This document shows, one piece after another, positions 1 to 5,539 of a stretch of DNA of 6,400 bases; position 1 is the first letter of the stretch; each line of letters starts with the position of its first letter. The notes beneath the pieces are model-generated. The model searched no databases and was not told where the DNA came from. It saw nothing but the letters and a program-made list of their open reading frames with translations. Both the position numbers and the translations under genes were made by a program. Origin of the DNA: an uncultured Eubacteriales bacterium (GTDB lineage: Bacteria; Bacillota_A; Clostridia; Christensenellales; Aristaeellaceae); NCBI GenBank assembly GCA_900553645.1, contig USEE01000084.1, positions 1-6,400 of the forward strand, written 5' to 3'.

Positions 1-774
1 GAGCACGCCGACTGCAAGACCCGCTATGCCACCATGTCCATGGCGCTTAAGGCGACCGGCCGCGAGATACTGTTCTCCGCGTGCAACTGGGGCAAGGAAG
101 ATCCGTGGAACTGGATGCGCTCCATAGGCGTGCATATGTATCGCTCCACCGGCGACATTCAGGATAACTTCGTCAGCTTCACCAACATACTGCGCAGCCA
201 GATTCCGAACTTCGCCATGAGCGGCAACTTCTGCTACAACGACATCGACATGCTGACCGTCGGCATGTACGGCAACGGCAATGTGGCGTTCGGCAATGCG
301 TGCGGCGATACCGATTATAAGACCCAGTTCGCGCTGTGGGCGCTGTTCAGCGCGCCGCTGATGCTGGGCGGCGATATACGCAATATGAACGACTACTGCA
401 AAAAGCTGGTGCTCAACAAGAACCTCATCCGCATTAACCAGGATATCGAGAGCCGCGCTCCGTATCAGGTGTTCCAGGGCAAGGCGCAGTACGGCTCCAA
501 CGACTGGTGGGCCAACGAGGACAACACCGCGCTGACCTTTATAAAGCATATGTCCGATAATGAGTTTGCCATAGGCTATTTCAACCTGGGCGAAAAGGCG
601 GGCGATGTGTGCTTTACATTCGCAAACGCGGGTCTGCCCTATGGCAGCGGCTATGGCTTTGAGCTGACCGATGCCTTCACCGGCGAGAACATCGGCGTAA
701 AGCGCGATTACTTCAACCCCGCCGTGAACGGCCACGACTGCGCACTCTACATCGCCAAGATCGTAAAGGCGTAA
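1..774 (+). CDS. GH27 alpha-galactosidase, C-terminal part (5' end outside window)
   Basis: The reading frame is open from base 1, so this is the last 257 residues of a longer protein; the in-frame ATG at 34 is internal. Numbering from the first complete codon, the GH27 signature runs through SMALKATGRE (about 13-22), LFSACNWG (24-31) and YRSTGDI (47-53). By homology to human alpha-galactosidase A, Asp52 in TGDI is the catalytic acid/base. YNDIDMLTVG (about 79-88) matches the family NDPDML motif, with Ile in place of Pro, and ALWALFSAPLMLGGDIR (about 111-127) and INQD (about 145-148) follow as expected. The remaining ~90 residues fit the C-terminal beta-sandwich domain. The nucleophile motif (KYD-C type) would lie upstream, so activity cannot be fully judged and the location (secreted or not) is unknown. 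The family removes terminal alpha-1,6 or alpha-1,3 galactose from raffinose-type sugars, galactomannan or glycoconjugates; the substrate here is not determined. The next gene starts 4 bp after the stop. Confidence 0.92.
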   Translation, partial: EHADCKTRYATMSMALKATGREILFSACNWGKEDPWNWMRSIGVHMYRSTGDIQDNFVSFTNILRSQIPNFAMSGNFCYNDIDMLTVGMYGNGNVAFGNACGDTDYKTQFALWALFSAPLMLGGDIRNMNDYCKKLVLNKNLIRINQDIESRAPYQVFQGKAQYGSNDWWANEDNTALTFIKHMSDNEFAIGYFNLGEKAGDVCFTFANAGLPYGSGYGFELTDAFTGENIGVKRDYFNPAVNGHDCALYIAKIVKA

Positions 775-778
775 GTCA

Positions 779-1000
779 ATGGCCGGACGCGATCTGACGG
801 CCTTTAATTGCAAACAGTGCGGCACAAGGCTGACCCGCGACGAAGTGGCTGTGACAAAGAAGCTGATTAATCGCGGCGCGACGGAATTCATGTGCGCCAA
901 ATGCCTGGCCGACTACTATAAGGTGGATGAATCGGCTGTGCGCGAACGCATGGAATACTTCCGCTCGACGGGCTGCACGCTGTTTGATAAGGAGCCGTAA
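779..1000 (+). CDS. 73-aa Cys-rich small protein with two CxxC pairs
   Basis: The protein has CKQCG at residues 11-15 and CAKC at 39-42, spaced as a four-cysteine zinc site, plus a conserved-looking C-terminal GCTLF (65-69) with a fifth cysteine. The segment between (TRDEVAVTKKLINRGATEF) looks helical and charged. It resembles a widespread family of small uncharacterised clostridial proteins of the same length and pattern; I recognise the pattern but no function. There is no signal peptide or membrane helix, so it should be cytoplasmic. The ATG lies 4 bp after the alpha-galactosidase stop. Only a weak AAGG lies upstream, inside the end of that gene, so translational coupling is likely. A terminator follows 16 bp after the stop, making this the last gene of the upstream transcript. 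Zinc binding is inferred from the cysteine spacing; iron-sulfur or redox use is an alternative. Confidence 0.8.
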   Translation: MAGRDLTAFNCKQCGTRLTRDEVAVTKKLINRGATEFMCAKCLADYYKVDESAVRERMEYFRSTGCTLFDKEP

Positions 1001-1016
1001 CGAAAAGTCATAATGA

Positions 1017-1053
1017 GCAGGGCGTTTCCGAATGAAGAATCGCCCTGCCTTTT
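1017..1053 (+). terminator. Rho-independent terminator after the alpha-galactosidase/73-aa gene pair
   Basis: GCAGGGCG (1017-1024) pairs perfectly with CGCCCTGC (1041-1048) over 8 bp. The 16-nt loop can add a TTC/GAA inner stem (1026-1028 with 1037-1039). CTTTTG follows. The position, 16 bp after a stop codon, supports it, although the T-tract is short. Confidence 0.72.
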
Positions 1054-1096
1054 GCTGTCTATGCTGTCCATAATGATAAATCCGCAGCGCATGAAG

Positions 1097-1127
1097 CGCG
1101 ATTTGCATGGTTCAGCCATAAAACGCG
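1097..1127. other. Imperfect hairpin in the 1054-1146 gap
   Basis: CGCGATTT (1097-1104) faces AAAACGCG (1120-1127) with one A-A mismatch, and ATGG (1107-1110) pairs with CCAT (1116-1119) around a 5-nt loop, leaving a GC bulge. It ends 20 bp upstream of the next promoter's -35. There is no T-tract on either side, so it is not a simple terminator. Function unknown. Nothing else is visible in 1054-1146. Confidence 0.3.
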
Positions 1128-1146
1128 ACAACTCCGCTGAAACCTG

Positions 1147-1175
1147 TTGCGCTTTGCACGAATAAACGATATACT
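1147..1175 (+). promoter_or_regulatory. SigA-type promoter for the zinc-ribbon membrane protein gene
   Basis: TTGCGC (1147-1152), a 17-bp spacer, then TATACT (1170-1175). Transcription would start near 1182, giving a very short leader that begins almost at the ribosome binding site AGAGGTGA (1183-1190). The spacing is ideal, but the -35 matches consensus at only 3 of 6 positions. Confidence 0.55.
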
Positions 1176-1194
1176 CAAGTCAAGAGGTGATCGT

Positions 1195-1629
1195 ATGAAA
1201 AGCATAAAGCGCGGCCGTGCGTCGTCGCTGACCAGCGGAATAGTGGGTATAGTGATGTCGATGGCGTTCTTCGGAATAGCGATGCAGGTGAGTGACGGCT
1301 TTGGCGAATTCGCATTCATGCCGATAATTATGGGCCTGATAGTACTGGGCGCGTCCATCGCCGAGATAATCGGCGCGACGCGCAAGAACCGCTTTTCCGA
1401 ATACGACATAACCGACGATGGCGAAGAACCCGATCCGCTCAATCAGTACTATGGCGGTCAGGCGCAGTCCACCCAGAACTGGCAATCGCCCACATCCGCG
1501 CCCGCTCAGTCCGGCACGGCGGCACAGTCGTACTGCCCGTACTGCGGCACACGCGTTGAACAGGGATTTGCGTACTGCCCGTCGTGCGGCAAACGCCTGC
1601 CCGAAGGCAAGCCGGATGATAAACGGTGA
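1195..1629 (+). CDS. Small two-helix membrane protein with C-terminal zinc ribbon
   Basis: 144 residues. A short basic N-terminus (KSIKRGR) precedes two hydrophobic segments at about 13-30 and 41-60, followed by basic ATRKNR, which by the positive-inside rule puts both ends in the cytoplasm. An acidic stretch (DDGEEPD, 74-80) and a Gln/Ser/Pro/Ala-rich flexible linker (about 84-112) lead to a zinc ribbon: CPYCG (114-118) and CPSCG (128-132). The architecture is common in Bacillota proteins of unknown role; the ribbon may bind protein or nucleic acid at the membrane. The ATG at 1195 is chosen because AGAGGTGA ends 4 bp before it; the in-frame TTG at 1147 coincides with the promoter -35 and has no ribosome binding site. 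No named family is recognised beyond the zinc ribbon. Confidence 0.82.
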   Translation: MKSIKRGRASSLTSGIVGIVMSMAFFGIAMQVSDGFGEFAFMPIIMGLIVLGASIAEIIGATRKNRFSEYDITDDGEEPDPLNQYYGGQAQSTQNWQSPTSAPAQSGTAAQSYCPYCGTRVEQGFAYCPSCGKRLPEGKPDDKR

Positions 1630-1639
1630 TGGGCAATTT

Positions 1640-1654
1640 AAGGCATAGCGCCTT
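1640..1654 (+). other. Short hairpin after the zinc-ribbon gene
   Basis: AAGGC (1640-1644) pairs with GCCTT (1650-1654) around a 5-nt loop, 11 bp after the stop codon. No T-tract follows, so at best it is a weak terminator or a 3'-end stabilising hairpin. A second small stem, CGAT/ATCG (1660-1663 with 1669-1672), lies between it and the MITE-like element. Confidence 0.3.
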
Positions 1655-1676
1655 ATATGCGATCAAAAATCGACTA

Positions 1677-1835
1677 GAGTGTGTCTCAAAAATTCCGGAG
1701 TACGCAATTTCGGGCGTCGCTGCGCCATTTCTGCGTCACAAGGCTCGACTTAGCGCTGCTAAGCCTTCGGATTTATTCCTTGAACTGACGAAAAATCCAC
1801 TCGAACTTGCGGATTGTCCCGCTTGAGACACACTC
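1677..1835. mobile_element. 159-bp MITE-like element with 13-bp perfect terminal inverted repeats and TA flanks
   Basis: GAGTGTGTCTCAA (1677-1689) is exactly complementary to TTGAGACACACTC (1823-1835). Both ends abut TA (1675-1676 and 1836-1837), as expected for target duplication by IS630/Tc1-mariner transposases, so the perfect repeat is 15 bp if TA is counted. Inside are a central hairpin CTTAGC-GCT-GCTAAG (1749-1763) and a degenerate subterminal inverted repeat (CGCAATTTCGGGCG, 1703-1716, against 1797-1811). No convincing protein is encoded, so movement would need a transposase from elsewhere. It fills most of the 234-bp gap between the zinc-ribbon and GH172 genes. Family assignment is inferred from TA and size; other copies were not looked for outside the window. 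Confidence 0.75.
1749..1763. repeat. Central hairpin of the MITE-like element
   Basis: CTTAGC (1749-1754), GCT loop, GCTAAG (1758-1763): a perfect 6-bp stem. The arms can extend with AAGG/CCTT if CTCGA (1744-1748) bulges out. Non-coding MITEs often carry such internal structure. Confidence 0.6.
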
Positions 1836-1847
1836 TAAGACATAAAT

Positions 1848-1855
1848 AAGGAGGA
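1848..1855 (+). promoter_or_regulatory. Ribosome binding site that sets the GH172 gene start
   Basis: AAGGAGGA is a near-perfect Shine-Dalgarno sequence. The ATG at 1864 is 8 bp beyond its end, while the in-frame TTG at 1858 is only 2 bp away, so the ATG is chosen. Confidence 0.85.
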
Positions 1856-1863
1856 TATTGCAT

Positions 1864-2925
1864 ATGCAGGACATATTCAGTATGAAACAGGCCGTAACCC
1901 GCTCCATATCCCCCGAAAACCGCACGGGCGAACCCGGCCGCGGCGGCGCGACGCCGCTTGAGATGGGCAGCGCCCGCAACGCCGCGCGCGATCTGGGTAC
2001 CGGTTGGAAGGTAAACCCGTACCTGATAGCGCAGCCGGGCGAAACGCTGGAACTGGCGCACATACTGGGCGAGGGCAAGATCACCCAGATGTGGATGACG
2101 TTCGCCGCGACGTGGCGCAACTGCATACTGCGCATATACTGGGACGGCAGCGATGTGCCCTCGGTCGAATGCCCGGTGGGCGACTTCTTCTGCATGGGCT
2201 GGGGAAGGTATGCTCAGCTAAGCTCGCTGGCCGTATGCGTGAACCCCGGCTCGGGCTTCAACTGCTACTGGCCCATGCCGTTTAGGCGCGAATGCCTTAT
2301 CACAATGGAAAACATCGACGAAAAGCCCATGACCATATACTATCAGATAAATTACGAGCTGGGCAAGCAGCCGGACGATATGGCCTACTTCCACGCGCGC
2401 TTTGGCCGCGTCAATCCCTTGCCGTACAAGCAGGATTACGTAATACTCGACGGCGTGAAGGGTCGCGGCCAGTACGTCGGCACCTACCTCGCGTGGGGCG
2501 TGAACAACACCGGCTGGTGGGGCGAGGGCGAAATAAAATTCTTCATGGACGGCGATACGCAGTATCCTACGATCTGCGGCACGGGCACGGAGGATTACAT
2601 AGGCGGCTCCTATAACTTTGAAGACCCAATAGGCCACGCGACCTACCGCACATTTACCACGCCGTATTCCGGACTGCATCAGGTGATCGAACCCGACCGC
2701 CTGTACTCCAGCCAGATGCGCTTTGGCATGTACCGCTGGCACATAACCGACCCGGTGCGCTTTGAGACCGACCTGCGCGTGACCATACAGGCGCTGGGCT
2801 GGCGCGCGGGCGGGCGCTATCTGCCGCTTCAGGACGATATGTCGTCCGTCGCGTTCTGGTATCAGGACGCGCCCCAGACGGCGCGCCCCAGCCTGCCTTC
2901 GCGCGAATATCTGGAAGTTATATGA
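1864..2925 (+). CDS. DUF2961 / GH172-family glycoside hydrolase
   Basis: 353 residues, without signal peptide or membrane helix, so probably cytoplasmic. The C-terminal half carries the family hallmarks: YLAWGVNNTGWWGEGEIKFFMDGD (about 208-231) and CGTGTEDY (238-245). Glu221/Glu223 and Glu243 are conserved acidic positions. Their 20-22 residue spacing suits the two catalytic glutamates reported for the Bifidobacterium dentium GH172 enzyme, but this mapping is my inference. The N-terminal half (RSISPENRTGEPG and W-rich strands) fits the first jelly-roll of the fold. Characterised GH172 members act on alpha-D-fructofuranosides (difructose dianhydride I) or D-arabinofuranosides; the substrate here cannot be told. 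The active site in the family is built between subunits of an oligomer. No promoter other than possible MITE sequence lies directly upstream, and pepT follows after 87 bp with its own promoter. Confidence 0.88.
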   Translation: MQDIFSMKQAVTRSISPENRTGEPGRGGATPLEMGSARNAARDLGTGWKVNPYLIAQPGETLELAHILGEGKITQMWMTFAATWRNCILRIYWDGSDVPSVECPVGDFFCMGWGRYAQLSSLAVCVNPGSGFNCYWPMPFRRECLITMENIDEKPMTIYYQINYELGKQPDDMAYFHARFGRVNPLPYKQDYVILDGVKGRGQYVGTYLAWGVNNTGWWGEGEIKFFMDGDTQYPTICGTGTEDYIGGSYNFEDPIGHATYRTFTTPYSGLHQVIEPDRLYSSQMRFGMYRWHITDPVRFETDLRVTIQALGWRAGGRYLPLQDDMSSVAFWYQDAPQTARPSLPSREYLEVI

Positions 2926-2938
2926 CGCGCTGGCGATG

Positions 2939-2967
2939 TTGTAATATTTCGCGCTAAGTGCTAAAAT
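2939..2967 (+). promoter_or_regulatory. SigA-type promoter for pepT
   Basis: TTGTAA (2939-2944), 17-bp spacer, TAAAAT (2962-2967), with an expected start near 2974 and a leader of about 40 nt. It lies just after the GH172 stop, so pepT can be transcribed on its own. Confidence 0.6.
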
Positions 2968-2987
2968 GGTATGTGAAAATGCAAGCG

Positions 2988-3007
2988 CCTGTGCGCAGGA
3001 AAGGTGA
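2988..3007 (+). promoter_or_regulatory. pepT ribosome binding site with a small overlapping hairpin
   Basis: AGGAAAGGTGA (2997-3007) precedes the ATG at 3013. A minor stem CCTG (2988-2991)/CAGG (2996-2999) covers the 5' part of this site, leaving AAAGGTGA free. An in-frame GTG at 3004 lies inside the site and is therefore rejected as the start. Confidence 0.5.
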
Positions 3008-3012
3008 ATGAC

Positions 3013-4230
3013 ATGAGCTTAACAGAGAGATTTCTGCGGTATGTAAAGGTATATACGACCAGCGACCCGGACAACGAGGGCACGATACCCTCCGCGGCGC
3101 GCGAGTTCGACCTCGCGCATATGCTGGAAAGCGAACTGAAGGAAATGGGGCTGGAGGGCGTTGTCTGCGATGAGCAGGCATACGTATACGGCTATCTGCC
3201 CGCCACGCCGGGCTGTGAAGGCGCGCCCAACGTGGGCTTCATCGCGCATATGGATACCGCGCCCGACTTCTGCGGCGAAAACGTAAACCCGGTCGTGCAT
3301 GAAAATTACGACGGCGGCGACGTGGAGCTGAAGGGCCGCACCATCCGCGTGGCCGACTTCCCGAGCATGGCCAAGCTCAAAGGCCGCACGCTGATAACCG
3401 CCGACGGCACCACGCTGCTGGGCGGCGACGACAAGGCGGGCGTGGCAGAGATAATGACAATGCTGGAGCAGGTGATTAAAAGCGGCATTCCGCATGGCCG
3501 CATCGCCGTGGGCTTTACTCCCGATGAGGAGATAGGCGCGGGCGCGGACGGCTTCGACGTTAAGGGCTTTGGCTGCGACTTCGCCTACACCGTGGACGGC
3601 GGCGAGGAGGGCGGCATCGATTACGAGAACTTCAACGCCGCGTCGGCCGACTTTACCGTGCATGGCTTTAACGTCCATCCGGGTTCGTCCAAGAACACCA
3701 TGATTAACGCCTCGCTGGTTGCGATGGAGATCAACGCGATGCTGCCGTCGGGCGATACTCCGCGCGATACCGAGGGGTACGAGGGCTTCTTCCACCTGTG
3801 CTCGATGAGCGGCAATGTGGAAAAGGCCGCGCTGGAGTACATAGTGCGCGATCACTCGGCCGCGATGTTCGACGCGCGCCTCGAAACCCTGCGCCACATC
3901 CAGAAGCTGATTAACGAAAAGTACGGCGAGGGCACGGTAGAGCTTACCATACGCGAGCAGTACCGCAACATGATAGAGATGATACGCCCCTGCATACAGG
4001 TGGTCGATTACGCCAAGGAAGCCATTCGCGAGGCGGGTCTGGAACCCATCGTCGAGCCGATTCGCGGCGGCACCGACGGCGCGCGCCTGTCGTACATGGG
4101 TCTGCCGTGCCCCAATCTGGGTACGGGCGGCTACGCGGCGCACGGGCCTTACGAGCATGTGACCGTCGAGGGCATGGAGAAGTGCACCGAAATACTGGTT
4201 AACATAGTAAAGCGTTACGCCAAGGCGTAA
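3013..4230 (+). CDS. pepT: Peptidase T (tripeptide aminopeptidase, M20B)
   Basis: 405 residues, close to the ~408 of characterised PepT, and cytoplasmic. It removes the N-terminal residue of tripeptides in the last stage of peptide breakdown and needs two zinc ions. All key residues are visible by alignment to the E. coli enzyme: His79 and Asp81 in AHMDTAPD, Asp140 in GGDDKAG, the catalytic Glu172 with Glu173 in PDEEIGAG, Asp195 in TVDGGEEGG, and His377 in GGYAAHGPYEH. The lid/dimerisation domain starts near FNAASADFTVHGFNVHPG (207-224) and ends before RGGTDGARLS (351-360). The N-terminus TERFLRYVKVYT is typical. The start is ATG 3013, 5 bp after AAAGGTGA. The gene has its own promoter and terminator, so it is probably monocistronic. 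No defect is seen. Confidence 0.95.
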   Translation: MSLTERFLRYVKVYTTSDPDNEGTIPSAAREFDLAHMLESELKEMGLEGVVCDEQAYVYGYLPATPGCEGAPNVGFIAHMDTAPDFCGENVNPVVHENYDGGDVELKGRTIRVADFPSMAKLKGRTLITADGTTLLGGDDKAGVAEIMTMLEQVIKSGIPHGRIAVGFTPDEEIGAGADGFDVKGFGCDFAYTVDGGEEGGIDYENFNAASADFTVHGFNVHPGSSKNTMINASLVAMEINAMLPSGDTPRDTEGYEGFFHLCSMSGNVEKAALEYIVRDHSAAMFDARLETLRHIQKLINEKYGEGTVELTIREQYRNMIEMIRPCIQVVDYAKEAIREAGLEPIVEPIRGGTDGARLSYMGLPCPNLGTGGYAAHGPYEHVTVEGMEKCTEILVNIVKRYAKA

Positions 4231-4241
4231 GCGACGATAAT

Positions 4242-4285
4242 ACGGCCGGGACAGGGCGATAAGTGCTCCTGCCCCGGCCGTTTTT
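4242..4285 (+). terminator. Strong rho-independent terminator of pepT
   Basis: ACGGCCGGG (4242-4250) pairs with CCCGGCCGT (4273-4281). After one A-C mismatch, CAGG (4252-4255) pairs with CCTG (4268-4271), closing a 12-nt loop. TTTTT (4281-4285) follows, 11 bp downstream of the pepT stop. On the minus strand the following bases are not T-rich, so it is mainly one-directional. Confidence 0.93.
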
Positions 4286-4301
4286 AGTGGCGACATACAT
4301 T

Positions 4302-4318
4302 GTTGACCTAAAGTCAAT
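4302..4318. repeat. Direct repeat copy 1, also a dyad (GTTGACCTAAAGTCAAT)
   Basis: It matches 4365-4381 at 15 of 17 positions. This copy sits in an inverted repeat, 4299-4307 pairing with 4313-4321 over 9 positions (one G-T) around CTAAA. It lies in the gap between convergent pepT and the gpsA-like gene, 17 bp after the pepT terminator. It could be a protein-binding site or, as RNA from the minus strand, an AU-rich 3' hairpin. Confidence 0.55.
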
Positions 4319-4364
4319 AATGCTGTTTTGCGTGCGGAATGCAAATACGGCCATGCTACGATAT

Positions 4365-4381
4365 GTTGACCGAAATTCAAT
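4365..4381. repeat. Direct repeat copy 2 (GTTGACCGAAATTCAAT)
   Basis: Second copy of the 17-bp repeat, exactly 63 bp from the first and 17 bp past the stop codon of the minus-strand gpsA-like gene. The two substitutions weaken the dyad (TTGAC becomes unpaired at one position), so the copy keeps the sequence more than the palindrome. Confidence 0.5.
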
Positions 4382-4398
4382 GCGCAGACGATGCGATT

Positions 4399-5433
4399 TT
4401 AGCGTATAAACTCGCTCTCAAATCTGTCCCACGGCACGTTTACATGCGCACTGCTGCTTATAAGCTCGTCAATGTGCATGAGCAGCGGATAGTCCTCAGC
4501 CTTCGCACGCCCGTCGGCGATGCGCTCACGTATGGCCCTTGCAGTGCGCGCGGATATTACTATCGATTCCAACGTAACGCCGCTTAGTTCCTTCATGGCC
4601 GAGTCGAAGTCCATGCCCTCACCCAGCAGTATTCCTATCCTGCGCGTGCGCCCGCCGAACACGGTCACGTAAAGATCACCCACGCCCAGCGCCAGATTGC
4701 TTTCGTCGCCGCCGCATACCTTTAACAGCCGCGTCATCTCGCGCACAGCCTGACCAAATAGCGCCGCCTGAGAATTGTAATGCTCTTTCTCGCCCCCCTC
4801 GCGCGCATACGACATGCCTATCGCCAGCGATACGCCCAGCGCGTAAGCGTTCTTCATCGCGACCGCGCATTCCACGCCGCGTATGTCGGTGGACAGGCTC
4901 ACATGATAATAGTCGGTTTCAAACAGTCCGCGCACCCACCTGAGCAAATCCATATCCTCGCCGCAGAATGTAACTTCGGTAAAATCATGATCGGCCAGCT
5001 CATAGCTGGTGCAGGGGCCGCCCACCGCCATGAACGGTATGCGGCGGGTTCGCGCAAGGTACATCTCGGGGTAGGAGATAAGTTCGCCCTTGCCCGCGTT
5101 CATCATGCCCTTCGTCACCGAGAGCACCGGCATACCGTCGGGTATGCGCGGTATCACGTTTTCCATAAACCAGTCCACGCCAAACGACGACACGCCGCTT
5201 ACGATAAGCTCCGTGCCGCTGAGCGCCTCGTCCAGCTCTTCAAATTGATAGTAGGTTATGCCAGCGGGCATATTGCGCTTTAGCGTTAGATGCTTTCCGG
5301 TCGCGCGCGCATGATCGATGATTTCGCGGTCGAGCGGCGTGCCTACTACGCGGATGGAATTGCCGTTATCCGCCGCCGGGAATATTATAGCCGAGCCCAT
5401 CATGCCCGAGCCGATTACCGTTATTACAGCCAT
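4399..5433 (-). CDS. GpsA-family NAD(P)-dependent glycerol-3-phosphate dehydrogenase, divergent subgroup
   Basis: 344 residues, slightly longer than usual GpsA. An N-terminal Rossmann motif VIGSGMMGSA (6-15) is followed by SGVSSFGVDWF (79-89) in place of the classical VPS motif, then SVTKGM (105-110, Lys108) and GGPCTSYEL (138-146) in place of GPSFAxE. The C-terminal domain has RGVECAVAMKNAYALG (185-200) with the expected catalytic Lys194, GVGDLYVT (250-257) with Asp253, and GRTRRIG (261-267) matching the SRNxxxG substrate-binding arginine region. Typical GpsA reduces dihydroxyacetone phosphate to sn-glycerol-3-phosphate for phospholipid synthesis. The chemistry is very likely kept, but the altered motifs leave substrate open, so I give no symbol. 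It is cytoplasmic and apparently monocistronic on the minus strand. The start ATG (5433) has GAGG (5446-5443) 9 bp upstream. Confidence 0.85.
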   Translation of the reverse strand: MAVITVIGSGMMGSAIIFPAADNGNSIRVVGTPLDREIIDHARATGKHLTLKRNMPAGITYYQFEELDEALSGTELIVSGVSSFGVDWFMENVIPRIPDGMPVLSVTKGMMNAGKGELISYPEMYLARTRRIPFMAVGGPCTSYELADHDFTEVTFCGEDMDLLRWVRGLFETDYYHVSLSTDIRGVECAVAMKNAYALGVSLAIGMSYAREGGEKEHYNSQAALFGQAVREMTRLLKVCGGDESNLALGVGDLYVTVFGGRTRRIGILLGEGMDFDSAMKELSGVTLESIVISARTARAIRERIADGRAKAEDYPLLMHIDELISSSAHVNVPWDRFESEFIR

Positions 5434-5454
5434 TATAAACAGCCTCGCTTTCGT

Positions 5455-5470
5455 GCGGCAAAAGCGCCGC
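5455..5470 (-). other. Hairpin in the gpsA-like leader
   Basis: GCGGC (5455-5459) and GCCGC (5466-5470) form a 5-bp GC stem around a 6-nt loop, between the minus-strand promoter and the ribosome binding site. It could stabilise the leader RNA; no riboswitch class is recognised and the leader is too short for most. Confidence 0.35.
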
Positions 5471-5483
5471 GTGTCTGAAAAAG

Positions 5484-5512
5484 ATTATACAGCGCACTGA
5501 CTTTATGCGCAA
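5484..5512 (-). promoter_or_regulatory. SigA-type promoter for the gpsA-like gene
   Basis: On the minus strand TTGCGC (5512-5507), a 17-bp spacer and a perfect TATAAT (5489-5484). Transcription should start near 5477, giving a leader of about 44 nt. It uses the same -35 hexamer as the promoter at 1147. Confidence 0.75.
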
Positions 5513-5539
5513 GCCAAACATCACAATGCGACAAGTTAC

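Noticed and set aside
1147..1194. TTG-initiated N-terminal extension of the zinc-ribbon protein
   Set aside because: The TTG is part of the -35 hexamer, there is no ribosome binding site before it, and AGAGGTGA points to ATG 1195.
1626..1826. 66-codon plus-strand open frame across the MITE-like element
   Set aside because: It begins at the end of the preceding gene, runs into the inverted repeats, has no ribosome binding site and resembles nothing known; the element's symmetry explains the sequence better.
2218..2742. 174-codon minus-strand open frame within the GH172 gene
   Set aside because: It lies opposite conserved GH172 motifs, has shadow-like composition and no ribosome binding site.
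4303..4308. TTGACC in the convergent gap as a -35 promoter element
   Set aside because: No -10-like hexamer lies 16-18 bp downstream on the plus strand (TTTTGC region), and no gene follows in that direction.
3019..4380. 453-codon minus-strand open frame covering all of pepT
   Set aside because: It is rich in Ala, Arg, His and Val with no recognisable domain, lies opposite a gene with every PepT catalytic residue intact, and crosses the pepT terminator. It is a shadow produced by high GC and codon structure.
4339..4587. 82-codon plus-strand open frame at the 3' end of the gpsA-like gene
   Set aside because: It overlaps the well-supported minus-strand gene and one direct repeat, and has no ribosome binding site.
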